A DNA stretch of 64,000 nucleotides from assembly GCF_003355005.1 (NCBI RefSeq), contig NZ_CP029985.1, positions 3,281,475-3,345,474 on the forward strand, given 5' to 3'. Under the pieces are notes generated by a model, which saw only the letters and a program-made list of their open reading frames with translations, had not been told where the DNA came from and searched no databases. Positions 51,509 through 59,694 of the stretch are shown here, piece after piece. Every line of letters starts with the position of its first letter. Position 1 is the stretch's first letter. The translations under genes and the position numbers were made by a program. The DNA is from Sphingomonas sp. FARSPH (GTDB taxonomy: Bacteria; Pseudomonadota; Alphaproteobacteria; Sphingomonadales; Sphingomonadaceae).

Positions 51509-52176
51509 CAGGCCCACTCGCTCCGGTAATCGTGGTTTTCTTCGACCATCGCGGTCAACGTCGTCGGGCCGCCTTCCGGGCAGCTCGTCTGGCGGCCGAT
51601 CGTCGATCCAGTCTTCGGCTGCTCACCCTTGGCCAGCGCCTCCAGCACCGCGATCGTGCGATCGTAGTCGAGATCTTCGTAATTGTCGTCGTTGATCTGG
51701 ACCATCGGCGCGTTGGCGCAGGTGCCAAGGCACTCGACCTCGGTCAGCGTGAACAGGCCGTCGGGCGTGGTCTTGCCCTTGATCAGCCCCTTGTTCTTGC
51801 ATGCCGCCAGCACGTCGTCGGAGCCGCGCAGCATGCATGGCGTCGTACCGCACACCTGCACGTGATAGCGGCCGACGGGCGCCAGGTTGAACATCGTGTA
51901 GAAGGTCGCGACCTCGAACACGCGCATGTACGGCACGCCGATCGCCCTCGCGACGAACTCGATCACCGGCACGGGCAGCCAGCCCTGCGTCTGCGTCTCT
52001 TCGCCGACCTGGCGCTGCGCGAGGTCGAGGAACGGGATCGACGCCGACTGCTCGCGACCCTTGGGGTAGCGCGCGAGGATCTCGTTCGCCTTCTTCTGAT
52101 TCTCTTCGGTCCACGCGAAACCGCCCCAGCGGGCACGGGTTTCGGCTTCGTCGGGGATTTGCGCTGCTTCAGCCAT
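51508..52176 (-). CDS. nuoE: NADH-quinone oxidoreductase subunit E
   Basis: A 222-residue subunit with a thioredoxin-like 2Fe-2S cluster N1a. The four ligands lie in VCGTTPCMLRG and ECLGTCANAPM. The N-terminal helical bundle contains WTEENQKKANEILARYPKGREQSA. The C-terminal tail (KTGSTIGRQTSCPEGGPTTL) is the extended alphaproteobacterial type. The start ATG overlaps the stop of the 76-aa gene upstream (TGATG). Confidence 0.96.
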
Positions 52177-52406
52177 CAGGCGTGGTCCGTAAGGTCTAGA
52201 CGATTTTCGATCCGCTCGACGCGATCGGTCAGACGATCGAGGCGGCTGTTGACACCCGATATCGCGATGATCGTGCTGCCAAGATGCTCTTCCACCATCG
52301 TCATCCGAACCTTCAGGTCACGAACGTCGAATTTCATGTCAGCGACATCGGTCTGCAATTTCTGCAATACCGAATAGATCAAGTCGTTGGTGACGGGTTC
52401 GCTCAC
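52176..52406 (-). CDS. 76-aa coiled-coil protein between nuoD and nuoE
   Basis: A GTG at 52406 overlaps the nuoD stop (GTGA), and the gene's stop overlaps the nuoE ATG (TGATG), so it is coupled on both sides. The protein is one long amphipathic helix with heptads (LIYSVLQKLQTDVADMKFDV, RLDRLTDRVERIENRLDL) broken by a GSTIIAISGVNSR turn, suggesting a helical hairpin or oligomer. Similar 'NDLI-EVLK-IQ-DV' small proteins are common alphaproteobacterial hypotheticals, but their insertion into nuo is unusual. No link to complex I function is known to me. Confidence 0.8.
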   Translation of the reverse strand: MSEPVTNDLIYSVLQKLQTDVADMKFDVRDLKVRMTMVEEHLGSTIIAISGVNSRLDRLTDRVERIENRLDLTDHA

Positions 52407-53638
52407 CGGTCGCACTCACCAAAAACGATGTCCATCGCGCCCAGGATCGCGGTCGTATCGGCCAGCATGTGGCCCTTGGACATGAAGTCCATCGCCTGCA
52501 GATGGCTGAACGCGGTCGGGCGGATCTTGCAGCGATACGGCTTGTTCGACCCGTCGGCGACGAGGAACACGCCGAACTCGCCCTTCGGGCTCTCGGTCGC
52601 GACATACACTTCGCCCGCGGGCACGTGATAGCCTTCGGTGTAGAGCTTGAAGTGATGGATCAGCGCCTCCATCGAGCGCTTCATCTCGGCGCGCTTGGGC
52701 GGCACCACCTTGCGGTCGGTCGAGGCGATCGGGCCTTCCGGCATGTCGCGCAGGCACTGCTTCATGATCCGCGCCGACTGGCGGACCTCTTCCACGCGCA
52801 CCATGAACCGGTCGTAGCAATCACCGCGCGTGCCGACGGGGACGTCGAACTCCATCCGGTCGTAGACATCATAGGGCTGCGACTTGCGCAGGTCCCACGG
52901 GATGCCCGCGGCGCGGATCATCGGGCCCGAAAAGCCCCAGGCGATCGCATCGTCGCGGCTGACCGTCGCGATATCGACGTTGCGCTGCTTGAAGATGCGG
53001 TTGTCGGCGACGAGCGAAATCGCATCCTCGAACAGGCGCGGCAGGCGCGTGTCGAGCCAGTCGGCGATGTCGGTGAGGAGCTTCAGCGGCACGTCCTGGT
53101 GGACGCCGCCGGGGCGCATGTAATTGTGGTGCATGCGCGCGCCCGACGCGCGTTCGAAGAAGTTGAGGCAATCCTCGCGGATTTCGAACAGCCACAGGTT
53201 CGGCGTCATCGCGCCGACATCCATCACGTGGCTGCCGAGGTTCAGCATATGGTTCGAAATACGCGTCAGTTCCGCGAAGAACACGCGCAAATATTGCGCG
53301 CGCAGCGGCACCTCGAGGTCGAGCAGCTTCTCGATCGCGAGCACGAAGCTATGCTCCATGCACATCGGCGAACAATAATCGAGGCGATCGAAATAGGGGA
53401 TCGCCTGCGCGTAGGTCTTGTATTCGATCAGCTTCTCGGTGCCGCGGTGGAGCAGGCCGACGTGCGGATCGACGCGTTCGATGATCTCGCCGTCCAGCTC
53501 CATGACGAGCCGCAGCACGCCGTGTGCCGCGGGGTGCTGCGGGCCGAAGTTGATCGTGTAATTCTGGATGGTGACGTCGCCGGTCGTCGGATCGGCGGCA
53601 TCCTCGACACCCATCAGTTCGCTGACATAGTCGCTCAC
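52403..53638 (-). CDS. nuoD: NADH-quinone oxidoreductase subunit D
   Basis: A 411-residue peripheral-arm subunit that forms the quinone-binding cavity with NuoB. Conserved segments are NFGPQHPAAHGVLRLVMELDGE, HVGLLHRGTEKLIE, YFDRLDYCSPMCMEHSF and RPGGVHQDVP; the C-terminus ends IVFGECDR as usual. The start is GTG 53638, overlapping the nuoC stop (GTGA). Length is standard. Confidence 0.96.
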   Translation of the reverse strand: MSDYVSELMGVEDAADPTTGDVTIQNYTINFGPQHPAAHGVLRLVMELDGEIIERVDPHVGLLHRGTEKLIEYKTYAQAIPYFDRLDYCSPMCMEHSFVLAIEKLLDLEVPLRAQYLRVFFAELTRISNHMLNLGSHVMDVGAMTPNLWLFEIREDCLNFFERASGARMHHNYMRPGGVHQDVPLKLLTDIADWLDTRLPRLFEDAISLVADNRIFKQRNVDIATVSRDDAIAWGFSGPMIRAAGIPWDLRKSQPYDVYDRMEFDVPVGTRGDCYDRFMVRVEEVRQSARIMKQCLRDMPEGPIASTDRKVVPPKRAEMKRSMEALIHHFKLYTEGYHVPAGEVYVATESPKGEFGVFLVADGSNKPYRCKIRPTAFSHLQAMDFMSKGHMLADTTAILGAMDIVFGECDR

Positions 53639-54489
53639 TGGTTCTGTCCTCCGCCCTTGGTCGGGGTCACGTCGGCGGCGGCCGGCTTGCTTTCGGCCGT
53701 GTTGCCGCCATGCGCCTCGCCCGCGCCGGTCTGCGCCGAACCTTCCGCTGTGGTCTTGCCATAGGGCTCGCTGCTCGTCTTGGGCGCCTCGGTCGGCGTC
53801 TTGACGGCATCGGCCTTCTGGATCTCGTCCGCCTTCAGCGGCGTCGGCGCACCCTTCGCCTCGGGCAGCTTCGCCTTCTCGTCGCCGGGCAGGATGTATT
53901 CCGCGCCCTCCCACGGGCTCTGGAAGTCGAAGTTGCGGAAGTCCTGCGCGAGGCTGACCGGCTGGTAGACGACGCGCTTCTCCTCTTCGGAATAGCGCAT
54001 CTCGACGAACCCGGAGAGCGGGAAGTCCTTGCGCTGCGGATGGCCGCGGAACCCGTAATCGGTCAGGATGCGGCGCAGGTCCGCGTTGCCGCTGAACAGC
54101 ACGCCGTACATGTCGTACACCTCGCGCTCCAGCCAGCCCGCGACCGGCCAGATGCCCGTCACCGACGGCACCGGCTTCACGTCATCGGTCGCGACATGAA
54201 CGTGCAGCCGGTGGTTGCGCGTCAGCGACAGCAGGCAATAGACGACCTCGAACCGCTCGGGACGCTCCGGATAGTCGACGCCCGCAATATCCATCAGCTG
54301 CTGGTATTCCAGCCCCGGCGTGTCGCGCAGCGCGGTCAGCGCGCGCACCACCTCGGTCCGCTCGACGTACAGCGCGACCTCGCCGACCTGGTCGACCGCG
54401 CCGATCAGCGCGCTGCCCAACGTCGCGGTCGCCGCCTCGATCGTCGCACCGTTCAGCGATGCCGCAAAGGCGGGAGCGGGCGCCCTCAC
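53635..54489 (-). CDS. nuoC: NADH-quinone oxidoreductase subunit C, with C-terminal extension
   Basis: A 284-residue subunit. The conserved 30-kDa domain (about residues 30-200) shows MDIAGVDYPERPERFEVVY, GIWPVAGWLEREVYDMYGV, RRILTDYGFRGHPQRKDFPL and FDFQSPWEGAEY. After about residue 200 come about 85 low-complexity Ala/Lys/Pro/Thr/Glu residues (AKLPEAKGAPTPLKADEIQK and onward) ending in GGGQNQ, absent from E. coli-type NuoC. The start is GTG 54489, overlapping the nuoB stop (GTGA). Confidence 0.95.
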   Translation of the reverse strand: MRAPAPAFAASLNGATIEAATATLGSALIGAVDQVGEVALYVERTEVVRALTALRDTPGLEYQQLMDIAGVDYPERPERFEVVYCLLSLTRNHRLHVHVATDDVKPVPSVTGIWPVAGWLEREVYDMYGVLFSGNADLRRILTDYGFRGHPQRKDFPLSGFVEMRYSEEEKRVVYQPVSLAQDFRNFDFQSPWEGAEYILPGDEKAKLPEAKGAPTPLKADEIQKADAVKTPTEAPKTSSEPYGKTTAEGSAQTGAGEAHGGNTAESKPAAADVTPTKGGGQNQ

Positions 54490-55046
54490 CGTTCGATGCT
54501 CCCGCTGCGGCGGATCTTCCGCTGCAACTGCATGATGCCGTACAGCAACGCCTCCGCGGTCGGGGGGCAGCCGGGCACGTAGATATCAACCGGCACGACC
54601 CGGTCGCAGCCGCGCACCACCGAATAGCTGTAATGGTAATAGCCGCCGCCGTTGGCGCAGCTGCCCATCGAGATGACGTATTTGGGATCCGACATCTGGT
54701 CGTAGACCTTGCGGAGCGCCGGCGCCATCTTGTTGCACAGCGTGCCCGCCACGATCATCACGTCCGACTGGCGCGGCGACGCGCGCGGCGCGGCGCCGAA
54801 GCGCTCGAGATCGTAGCGCGGCATGTTGACGTGGATCATCTCGACCGCGCAGCAAGCCAGGCCGAAAGTCATCCACCACAGGCTGCCGGTGCGCGCCCAT
54901 TGGAACAGCTCCTCGGTCGAGGTGACGAGGAAGCCCTTGTCGGTCAGCTCGCCGTTCAGGCTGTCGAAAAAGCCCTGGTCGGGCGCGATCACCGACGTGG
55001 CGGCAGCCGAACGGTCGAGCTCGACGGGTCCGGACATGGGGGTCAT
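54486..55046 (-). CDS. nuoB: NADH-quinone oxidoreductase subunit B
   Basis: A 186-residue subunit holding cluster N2, the last in the chain before quinone. The ligands lie in GLACCAVEMIH (adjacent Cys pair), GSCANGGGYYHYSY and YVPGCPPTAEAL. I used ATG 55046, overlapping the nuoA stop (ATGA); the second ATG (MSGPVELDR, three codons on) is possible. Standard length. Confidence 0.96.
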   Translation of the reverse strand: MTPMSGPVELDRSAAATSVIAPDQGFFDSLNGELTDKGFLVTSTEELFQWARTGSLWWMTFGLACCAVEMIHVNMPRYDLERFGAAPRASPRQSDVMIVAGTLCNKMAPALRKVYDQMSDPKYVISMGSCANGGGYYHYSYSVVRGCDRVVPVDIYVPGCPPTAEALLYGIMQLQRKIRRSGSIER

Positions 55047-55417
55047 TCCCAATCCAACGCTCCCTTCTTCCAGGCGTATACGAGTCCCAGCGCCAGCTCG
55101 CCGATGAAGATCATCATCGAGATCCATGCGGTCCAGCCGAGCGAAAAAACGCTGACTGCCCAAGGATACAGAAAGGCCGCTTCGAGATCGAAGATGATGA
55201 ACAGAATGGCGATCAGATAAAAGCGCACGTCGAACTGGCTGCGCGGATCCTCGAACGCGGGAAAGCCGCACTCATATTCGCTCAGCTTCTGTTCGTTGGG
55301 CTTGTGGGTCCCGGTCAGCCGGGCGACCGCCATGGGCAGGAACACGAACGTGCTCGACAGCGCCAGGGCGATGCCCAGGAAGATCAGGATCGGCAGATAT
55401 TGCGACAGGTCGACCAA
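55043..55417 (-). CDS. nuoA: NADH-quinone oxidoreductase subunit A
   Basis: A 124-residue, three-TM subunit and the first gene of the complex I operon. Conserved parts are KLSEYECGFPAFEDPRSQFDVRFYLIAILFIIFDLEAAFLYPWA split over TM1-TM2. The best start is TTG 55417 (LVDLSQYLPIL); a longer frame reaches 55537 but the extra 40 residues are unlike NuoA. Upstream lies a possible promoter (55451-55479) and a paired-hairpin repeat. Confidence 0.93.
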   Translation of the reverse strand: MVDLSQYLPILIFLGIALALSSTFVFLPMAVARLTGTHKPNEQKLSEYECGFPAFEDPRSQFDVRFYLIAILFIIFDLEAAFLYPWAVSVFSLGWTAWISMMIFIGELALGLVYAWKKGALDWE

Positions 55418-55450
55418 AGGGCTTCTCGCAGGTGCGAATGGATGGGCTCG

Positions 55451-55479
55451 CTTTAGGCCGGTGGTCGGGGCCGGGCAAG
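55451..55479 (-). promoter_or_regulatory. possible nuo operon promoter
   Basis: On the minus strand CTTGCC (55479-55474), a 17-base spacer and CTAAAG (55456-55451) match the alphaproteobacterial CTTGAC-N17-CTATAT pattern in most positions. They end 33 bases before the nuoA TTG. Assigned by eye. Confidence 0.4.
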
Positions 55480-55531
55480 GCCATGGGAGTGTGAGAATGA
55501 ATCGCAGGAGGGGTGGCAAATGGCAAATGCC

Positions 55532-55614
55532 CGTCACCCCGGACTTGATCCGGGGTCCCGCTCGATTGGGGGCGCCGAGAAGATGCGGGACCCCGGATCA
55601 GGTCCGGGGTGACG
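55532..55614. repeat. REP-like paired-hairpin element between suhB-like gene and nuoA
   Basis: Arms 55532-55561 and 55585-55614 are inverted copies with one mismatch in 30. Each arm contains CCCCGGA...TCCGGGG, itself a hairpin. The short distance from the suhB-like stop (55619, minus strand) suggests it also acts as that gene's 3' structure. Sequences of this CACCCCGGACTTGATCCGGG type recur in sphingomonad genomes. Confidence 0.85.
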
Positions 55615-55618
55615 AAGG

Positions 55619-56431
55619 TCAGCGCAAGGCGCCCGCGACCAGTTTGTGTAGCTTGGTGTGCAGCCCGTCGTTCGCCGCGAGAAATTCGTTGCGCTCCATC
55701 GCGCGGTCCGCGCCGCGGAAATCGGTGACGTAGCCGCCCGCTTCCTTGACCAACAGCATGCCCGCCGCGACGTCCCACGGCTTCAGGCCCGATTCCCAAT
55801 AGCCGTCGAACCGCCCCGCCGCGACCCAGGCGAGGTCGAGCGCCGCGGAGCCGAATCGGCGGATGCCCGCGACTTCCGGCGCGACCGCGCCGAAGATGCG
55901 GCTCCACTGCGCGAAATCGCCATGGCCCAGGAACGGGATGCCCGTCGCGATCAGCGCCTCCGACAGGTCGCGGCGCGCCGACACGCGCAGCCGCTGGTCG
56001 GTATGCCAGGCGCCTCGGCCCTTTTCGGCCCAGAAGCTCTCGTCGGTGATCGGCTGGTAGACGAGCGCGGTGGTGATCTCGCGCTTGCCGTTCGGCAGCG
56101 GTTCCTCGACCGCGATCGACATGGCGAAATGCGGGATGCCATGCAGGAAGTTCGACGTGCCATCCAGCGGATCGATGATGAAGCGCGGCTTGGTCGGATC
56201 ACCCGCGACCTCGCCACCTTCCTCCATCAGGAAGCCCCAATCGGGCCGCGCCCGCTGCAATTCCTCAAACAAGGTCTGCTCGGCACGCTTGTCGGCCATC
56301 GAGACGAAGTCGGCCGGCCCCTTGCGGCTGACCTGCAACTGCTGGACTTCGTTGAAATCACGCCGCAGCCGCGGCCCCGCCTTGCGGGCGGCGCGCTCGA
56401 TGACGGTGAAAAGGCCGGAATGGGAAGGCAT
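55619..56431 (-). CDS. inositol monophosphatase family protein
   Basis: A 270-residue Mg-dependent phosphatase of the SuhB/IMPase family. Metal sites are visible in EEGGEV (about residue 70), IDPLDGTSNFLHGIPHFAMS (about 86-105) and the WDVAAGMLLVKEAGG motif (about 215-229). I used ATG 56431 (MPSHSGLFTVIERAARKAGP), the usual SuhB N-terminus; a longer frame reaches 56503 through repeat sequence. Substrates may be inositol-1-phosphate or related sugar phosphates; SuhB proteins also have a role in rRNA transcription in E. coli. Confidence 0.9.
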   Translation of the reverse strand: MPSHSGLFTVIERAARKAGPRLRRDFNEVQQLQVSRKGPADFVSMADKRAEQTLFEELQRARPDWGFLMEEGGEVAGDPTKPRFIIDPLDGTSNFLHGIPHFAMSIAVEEPLPNGKREITTALVYQPITDESFWAEKGRGAWHTDQRLRVSARRDLSEALIATGIPFLGHGDFAQWSRIFGAVAPEVAGIRRFGSAALDLAWVAAGRFDGYWESGLKPWDVAAGMLLVKEAGGYVTDFRGADRAMERNEFLAANDGLHTKLHKLVAGALR

Positions 56432-56446
56432 GGTCTTTCCTTGAAG

Positions 56447-56547
56447 CCCCTCCCCTTCAGGGGAGGGGTTGGGGTGGGGAACGCCGCAAGGCGCCGCGGG
56501 CAAAGCCCGCGTCGTCGGTCGAGCTGCGCTCGCCGGCCGAGCCGGCG
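56447..56547. repeat. cluster of four small hairpins between efp and the suhB-like gene
   Basis: Four inverted repeats follow each other: CCCCTCCCC/GGGGAGGGG (56447-56468), CGCGGGC/GCCCGCG (56495-56511), CGAGC/GCTCG (56520-56532) and CGCCGGC/GCCGGCG (56531-56547). The second and fourth stems are each followed by a similar CGTCGT stretch. They lie downstream of efp on the minus strand and may terminate it; they also look like a small dispersed repeat. Confidence 0.5.
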
Positions 56548-56589
56548 CGTCGTGCGAATGGCTACGCTATCCGACCCGCGCGCTCGGCC

Positions 56590-57153
56590 TCAGTCAGCCC
56601 GCCGGACGTAGGCCTGTTCGTACACGTCGACGACGATCCGCGTACCGCTCGCGATATGCGGCGGCACCATGATGCGCACGCCATTGTCGAGCACCGCGGG
56701 CTTGTAGCTGGACGAGGCGGTCTGCCCCTTCACCACCGCATCCGCCTCGACGATCGTCGCCTCGATCGTGTCGGGCAACTGCACGCTGATCGCTTCCTCG
56801 TCGTACATTTCCATGACGACGTCCATGCCGTCCTGCAGGAAGGCGGCGGCATCGCCCAGCAGGTCGCGCGGCAGCGTCACCTGGTCGTACGTGTCCTTGT
56901 CCATGAACACCAGGCCGTCGCCCTCGGCGAACAGGAACTGGAAATCCTTGGTGTCGAGCCGCACGCGCTCCACCGTCTCCGCCGACCGGAAGCGGACGTT
57001 GTTCTTGCGGCCGTCGCGCAGGTTCTTCAGCTCGACCTGCATGTACGCGCCGCCCTTGCCGGGCTGCGTATGCTGGATCTTTACCGCGCGCCAGATGCCG
57101 CCTTCATACTCGATGATGTTGCCGGGACGGATGTCCACGCCGCTGATCTTCAT
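56590..57153 (-). CDS. efp: translation elongation factor P
   Basis: A 187-residue three-domain factor that rescues ribosomes stalled on polyproline. The N-terminal KOW-like domain has HTQPGKGGAYMQVELKNL, with the modifiable Lys in the PGKGG tip (residue 33 or 34). Two OB domains follow (DGLVFMDKDTYDQVTL, VPPHIASGTRIVVDV). The start is ATG 57153. No epmA/epmB or earP is nearby, so the modification route is not shown by the window. Confidence 0.95.
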   Translation of the reverse strand: MKISGVDIRPGNIIEYEGGIWRAVKIQHTQPGKGGAYMQVELKNLRDGRKNNVRFRSAETVERVRLDTKDFQFLFAEGDGLVFMDKDTYDQVTLPRDLLGDAAAFLQDGMDVVMEMYDEEAISVQLPDTIEATIVEADAVVKGQTASSSYKPAVLDNGVRIMVPPHIASGTRIVVDVYEQAYVRRAD

Positions 57154-57221
57154 GGATCTGAACCTACTGGAAAGAGCGAGTGGGCGCCGCCGCGAGGGGG
57201 CCGCGCCCGGAAGGGGCGCTC

Positions 57222-57821
57222 TTACCGTGGCGGCGTCGCGGCGGCAAGTATCGGGAACGGGTCGATGTCCTCGCCCTCCCACCAGCGCTGGCCCGGCGCC
57301 ATCCGCTGCATGCCGAAATGCAGGTGGTAATTGCCCGGCCCCGCATCGCCGCTGTCGCCGACGAAGGCGATTGTCTCGCCCGCGCGCACCGCCTGCCCCT
57401 CGTGCAGCCCCGCCGCATAGCCCGACAGATGCGCGTAATAATAGACGATCGTGCCGTCCACCGAGCGCACGTACATCGTCGTGCCCCCGCGCGCCGACTG
57501 GAACAGCTTCTCGACCCGCCCCGCCGCCGCGGCGAGGACGGGCGTACCGGCCGCGGCGGGAATGTCGATGCCGTGATGCCCGCGGCTGCCGCCGTCGCGC
57601 GCATCGCCCCAGCTGTCGCGCAGCGCGGCGCGCGTCACGCCCGCCACGGGGACGACCAGCGCGCCGGGCGGCAGGGGCGGGCCCACGACGGGCGCCCCGG
57701 ATTCCGCCGGCGCGGTCGCCACCCGCGCCTCCGGCCGCATCGTCCCGAACCGCGTGACCGACGCGAAGCCCGCCGCCAAGAGCAGGATCGCCGCCAATAT
57801 GCCCCACCCCAGCCGCGTCAT
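57222..57821 (-). CDS. M23 family metallopeptidase (LytM-like)
   Basis: A 199-residue membrane-anchored or secreted zinc peptidase acting on peptidoglycan cross-bridges. It has an N-terminal signal anchor (about residues 4-22), a Pro/Ala-rich spacer and a LytM domain. The metal motifs are HHGIDI (HxxxD, about residue 82) and HLHFG (HxH, about 164), with YYAHLSGY between. The catalytic set looks complete, so it should be active. It is four bases downstream of the L,D-transpeptidase gene, indicating one cell-wall transcript. Confidence 0.9.
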   Translation of the reverse strand: MTRLGWGILAAILLLAAGFASVTRFGTMRPEARVATAPAESGAPVVGPPLPPGALVVPVAGVTRAALRDSWGDARDGGSRGHHGIDIPAAAGTPVLAAAAGRVEKLFQSARGGTTMYVRSVDGTIVYYYAHLSGYAAGLHEGQAVRAGETIAFVGDSGDAGPGNYHLHFGMQRMAPGQRWWEGEDIDPFPILAAATPPR

Positions 57822-57825
57822 GGCG

Positions 57826-58851
57826 TCACGCCTCGAACACCGCCTTCGTCCCCGGCTTCACCATCTGCGCCAGCCGCGCGACGTCCCAGTTGGTCAGGCG
57901 GATGCAGCCATGGCTCTCCGTCCGTCCGATCAGCTCGGGGTTGGGCGTGCCGTGAATGCCGTAATGCGGCTTCGACAGGTCGAGCCAGACGACGCCGACC
58001 GGGCCGTTCGGGCCGGCGGGCAGCATCTCCTTCTTGTCGCCCTTCTTCGCGTCCCAGAACAGCGCGGGATTGTAGTGGAAGACCGGGTTGTAATCCTTGC
58101 CCTGGATCGTCCACGTGCCGAGCGGTAGCGGATCGTGGCTCGATCCCATCGTCGCGCTGAACTGCGCAATCAACTTGTCGTCCTTGTCGAGCACGCGCAG
58201 CACGCCCTTCGATTTGCTGACGACGACATGGTCGGCGACCGGCTGGTTGGCATCGACGTTCAGCGTCGCCAGCGTCTGGCGCCACGCCTCCGGCAGTTTG
58301 GGGTCGTAGTTGCGCGACGCGGGCAGGTCGTTCGGCACGACGATCGCATCGCCGACCTTGAGGCGCGTCTGCGGCGAATTGAGCGCGATCAGCACCGCGG
58401 GCGTCGTGTGGAACATCTCCGCCAGCTTTTCCATCGGATTGGCGTAGCCGAGCGTCGGCAGCTCCGCCTGCTTGGCGTAATCCTTGGGCAGCGGGCCGAC
58501 ATACGGCCCGGCCAGCACCTCGCGCGTCAGCACGAAGCGCGTCGTTGGCCGCTTGGCGCGATAGGGATAGAGCGCCTGCAGCGTCGCGGTATCGGGCTTG
58601 CCGGTGATCGGCAGGCCCTTTGCCTCCTGAAAGCCATTCAGCGCGGCGGTCAGCGACTGGCCGCCCTTGCCGTCGAGCACGCCCGGCCCGAAGCCGAGCG
58701 AATCGAGGATCACCTGCACGTGCAGGATCGACCGGTCGACCGTCACGGGCTTGTAGGTCATGCCCTGCCCGGTCGCGGACTGCGACCGCCCCTCGGTTGC
58801 GCCGGCGATGGCGACGAGCGCGGCGGCCGCGACGAACGAGCGTTTGAACAT
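57826..58851 (-). CDS. L,D-transpeptidase (YkuD) with peptidoglycan-binding region
   Basis: A 341-residue exported enzyme. It has a signal peptide (residues 1-23), a PG-binding-1-like domain (about 38-92, LHVQVILDSLGFGPGVLDGK), a LysM-like segment (MFHTTPAVLIALNSPQTRLKVGDAIVVP, about 145-173), then a YkuD domain with HGTPNPELIGRTESHGCIRL (His about 298, Cys about 314, both catalytic). The enzyme would make 3-3 cross-links or attach proteins to peptidoglycan. It is followed by the M23 peptidase gene at a spacing of four bases. Confidence 0.92.
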   Translation of the reverse strand: MFKRSFVAAAALVAIAGATEGRSQSATGQGMTYKPVTVDRSILHVQVILDSLGFGPGVLDGKGGQSLTAALNGFQEAKGLPITGKPDTATLQALYPYRAKRPTTRFVLTREVLAGPYVGPLPKDYAKQAELPTLGYANPMEKLAEMFHTTPAVLIALNSPQTRLKVGDAIVVPNDLPASRNYDPKLPEAWRQTLATLNVDANQPVADHVVVSKSKGVLRVLDKDDKLIAQFSATMGSSHDPLPLGTWTIQGKDYNPVFHYNPALFWDAKKGDKKEMLPAGPNGPVGVVWLDLSKPHYGIHGTPNPELIGRTESHGCIRLTNWDVARLAQMVKPGTKAVFEA

Positions 58852-58892
58852 GGATCCTCCCGAAAGCGATGGGCTTTGGCAGGACTAACGGC

Positions 58893-59606
58893 TCACCGCC
58901 GCGTTGTTTCCCCGGCGGAATGATCGGCCAGCACCGCGGCAAAGGCGCGCACCGCCGCCGCCTCGTCACCGCCCCACACCGAACCCGATGCCGCGACGAA
59001 GTCCGCGCCGGCACGCACCAGCGCCGCGGCATTGTCGGGCGTGATGCCGCCGATCGCGACGCAGGGCAGCTCGAACAGCGCCGACCACCACGACAGGATC
59101 ACCGGCTCGGGGCGATGCTCCACCGTCTTGGTGATGGTGGGGTAAAAGGCGCCGAACGCGACGTAATCCGCGCCCGCCTCGCCCGCTTCCATTGCCAGGT
59201 GCCGGCTGTCGTGACAGGTGACGCCGATCTGCACCGACGGCCCCAGAATATCGCGCGCCTCGCGCGCGTCGCCGTCGTCCTGACCCAGGTGGACGCCGTC
59301 CGCGCCCAGCCGCTTCGCCAGGCTGACGCTGTCGTTGACGATGAACGCCACCTCGCGGTCGGCACAGATACGCTGCAACGGCTCCGCCAGCTTGGCGGCG
59401 ACATGCTGGTCGATATCCTTGACGCGGAACTGGAACGCCGCGACGGGCCCGGAATCGAGCGCACGCGCCAGCCGGTCGGGAAACGCGCCGGACACGTCCA
59501 ACGGGGAGATCAGATACAGTTGCGCCGGTGGGCGCGACAGGTCGCGCTTGAACGCGGCGGCGAAATTCGGATCGAGCGGGCCGAGCGGATCGTCTTCGAG
59601 GGTCAT
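58893..59606 (-). CDS. thiE: thiamine phosphate synthase
   Basis: A 237-residue TIM-barrel enzyme that joins HMP-PP and thiazole phosphate. Family marks are FQFRVKD, VNDSVSLAKRLGADGVHLGQDD (about residues 85-107), GVTCHDSRHLAMEAGEAGADY, GAFYPTITK and CVAIGGITPDN. I used ATG 59606 (MTLEDDPLGPLDPNF); the N-terminal 35 residues precede the barrel and are variable. The first ThiE strand reads QLYLISPL. No TPP riboswitch is seen; it lies downstream of fba. Confidence 0.9.
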   Translation of the reverse strand: MTLEDDPLGPLDPNFAAAFKRDLSRPPAQLYLISPLDVSGAFPDRLARALDSGPVAAFQFRVKDIDQHVAAKLAEPLQRICADREVAFIVNDSVSLAKRLGADGVHLGQDDGDAREARDILGPSVQIGVTCHDSRHLAMEAGEAGADYVAFGAFYPTITKTVEHRPEPVILSWWSALFELPCVAIGGITPDNAAALVRAGADFVAASGSVWGGDEAAAVRAFAAVLADHSAGETTRR

Positions 59607-59646
59607 GCCGCGCGCTGTACCGCGCGATGCCTGCCACGGATAGTCA

Positions 59647-59685
59647 CCCTCACCCTTCGCGGGGTTTGCCTGCGAAGGGTGAGGG
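59647..59685. terminator. 14-bp perfect inverted repeat after fba
   Basis: CCCTCACCCTTCGC (59647-59660) pairs perfectly with GCGAAGGGTGAGGG (59672-59685) around an 11-base loop. It lies nine bases after the fba stop on the minus strand and 40 bases before thiE. It may terminate fba or be a dispersed repeat; no U-tract follows. Confidence 0.5.
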
Positions 59686-59694
59686 CGTGACGCG

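Noticed and set aside
55418..55537. Longer NuoA starting at 55537
   Set aside because: The extra 40 residues are Pro-rich, unlike any NuoA N-terminus, and would cover the likely promoter; TTG 55417 fits the family.
58893..59606. TPP riboswitch upstream of thiE
   Set aside because: The 88-base gap to fba contains only the 14-bp inverted repeat; no thi-box sequence (CTGAGA/ACCYTTTGA-like) is visible.
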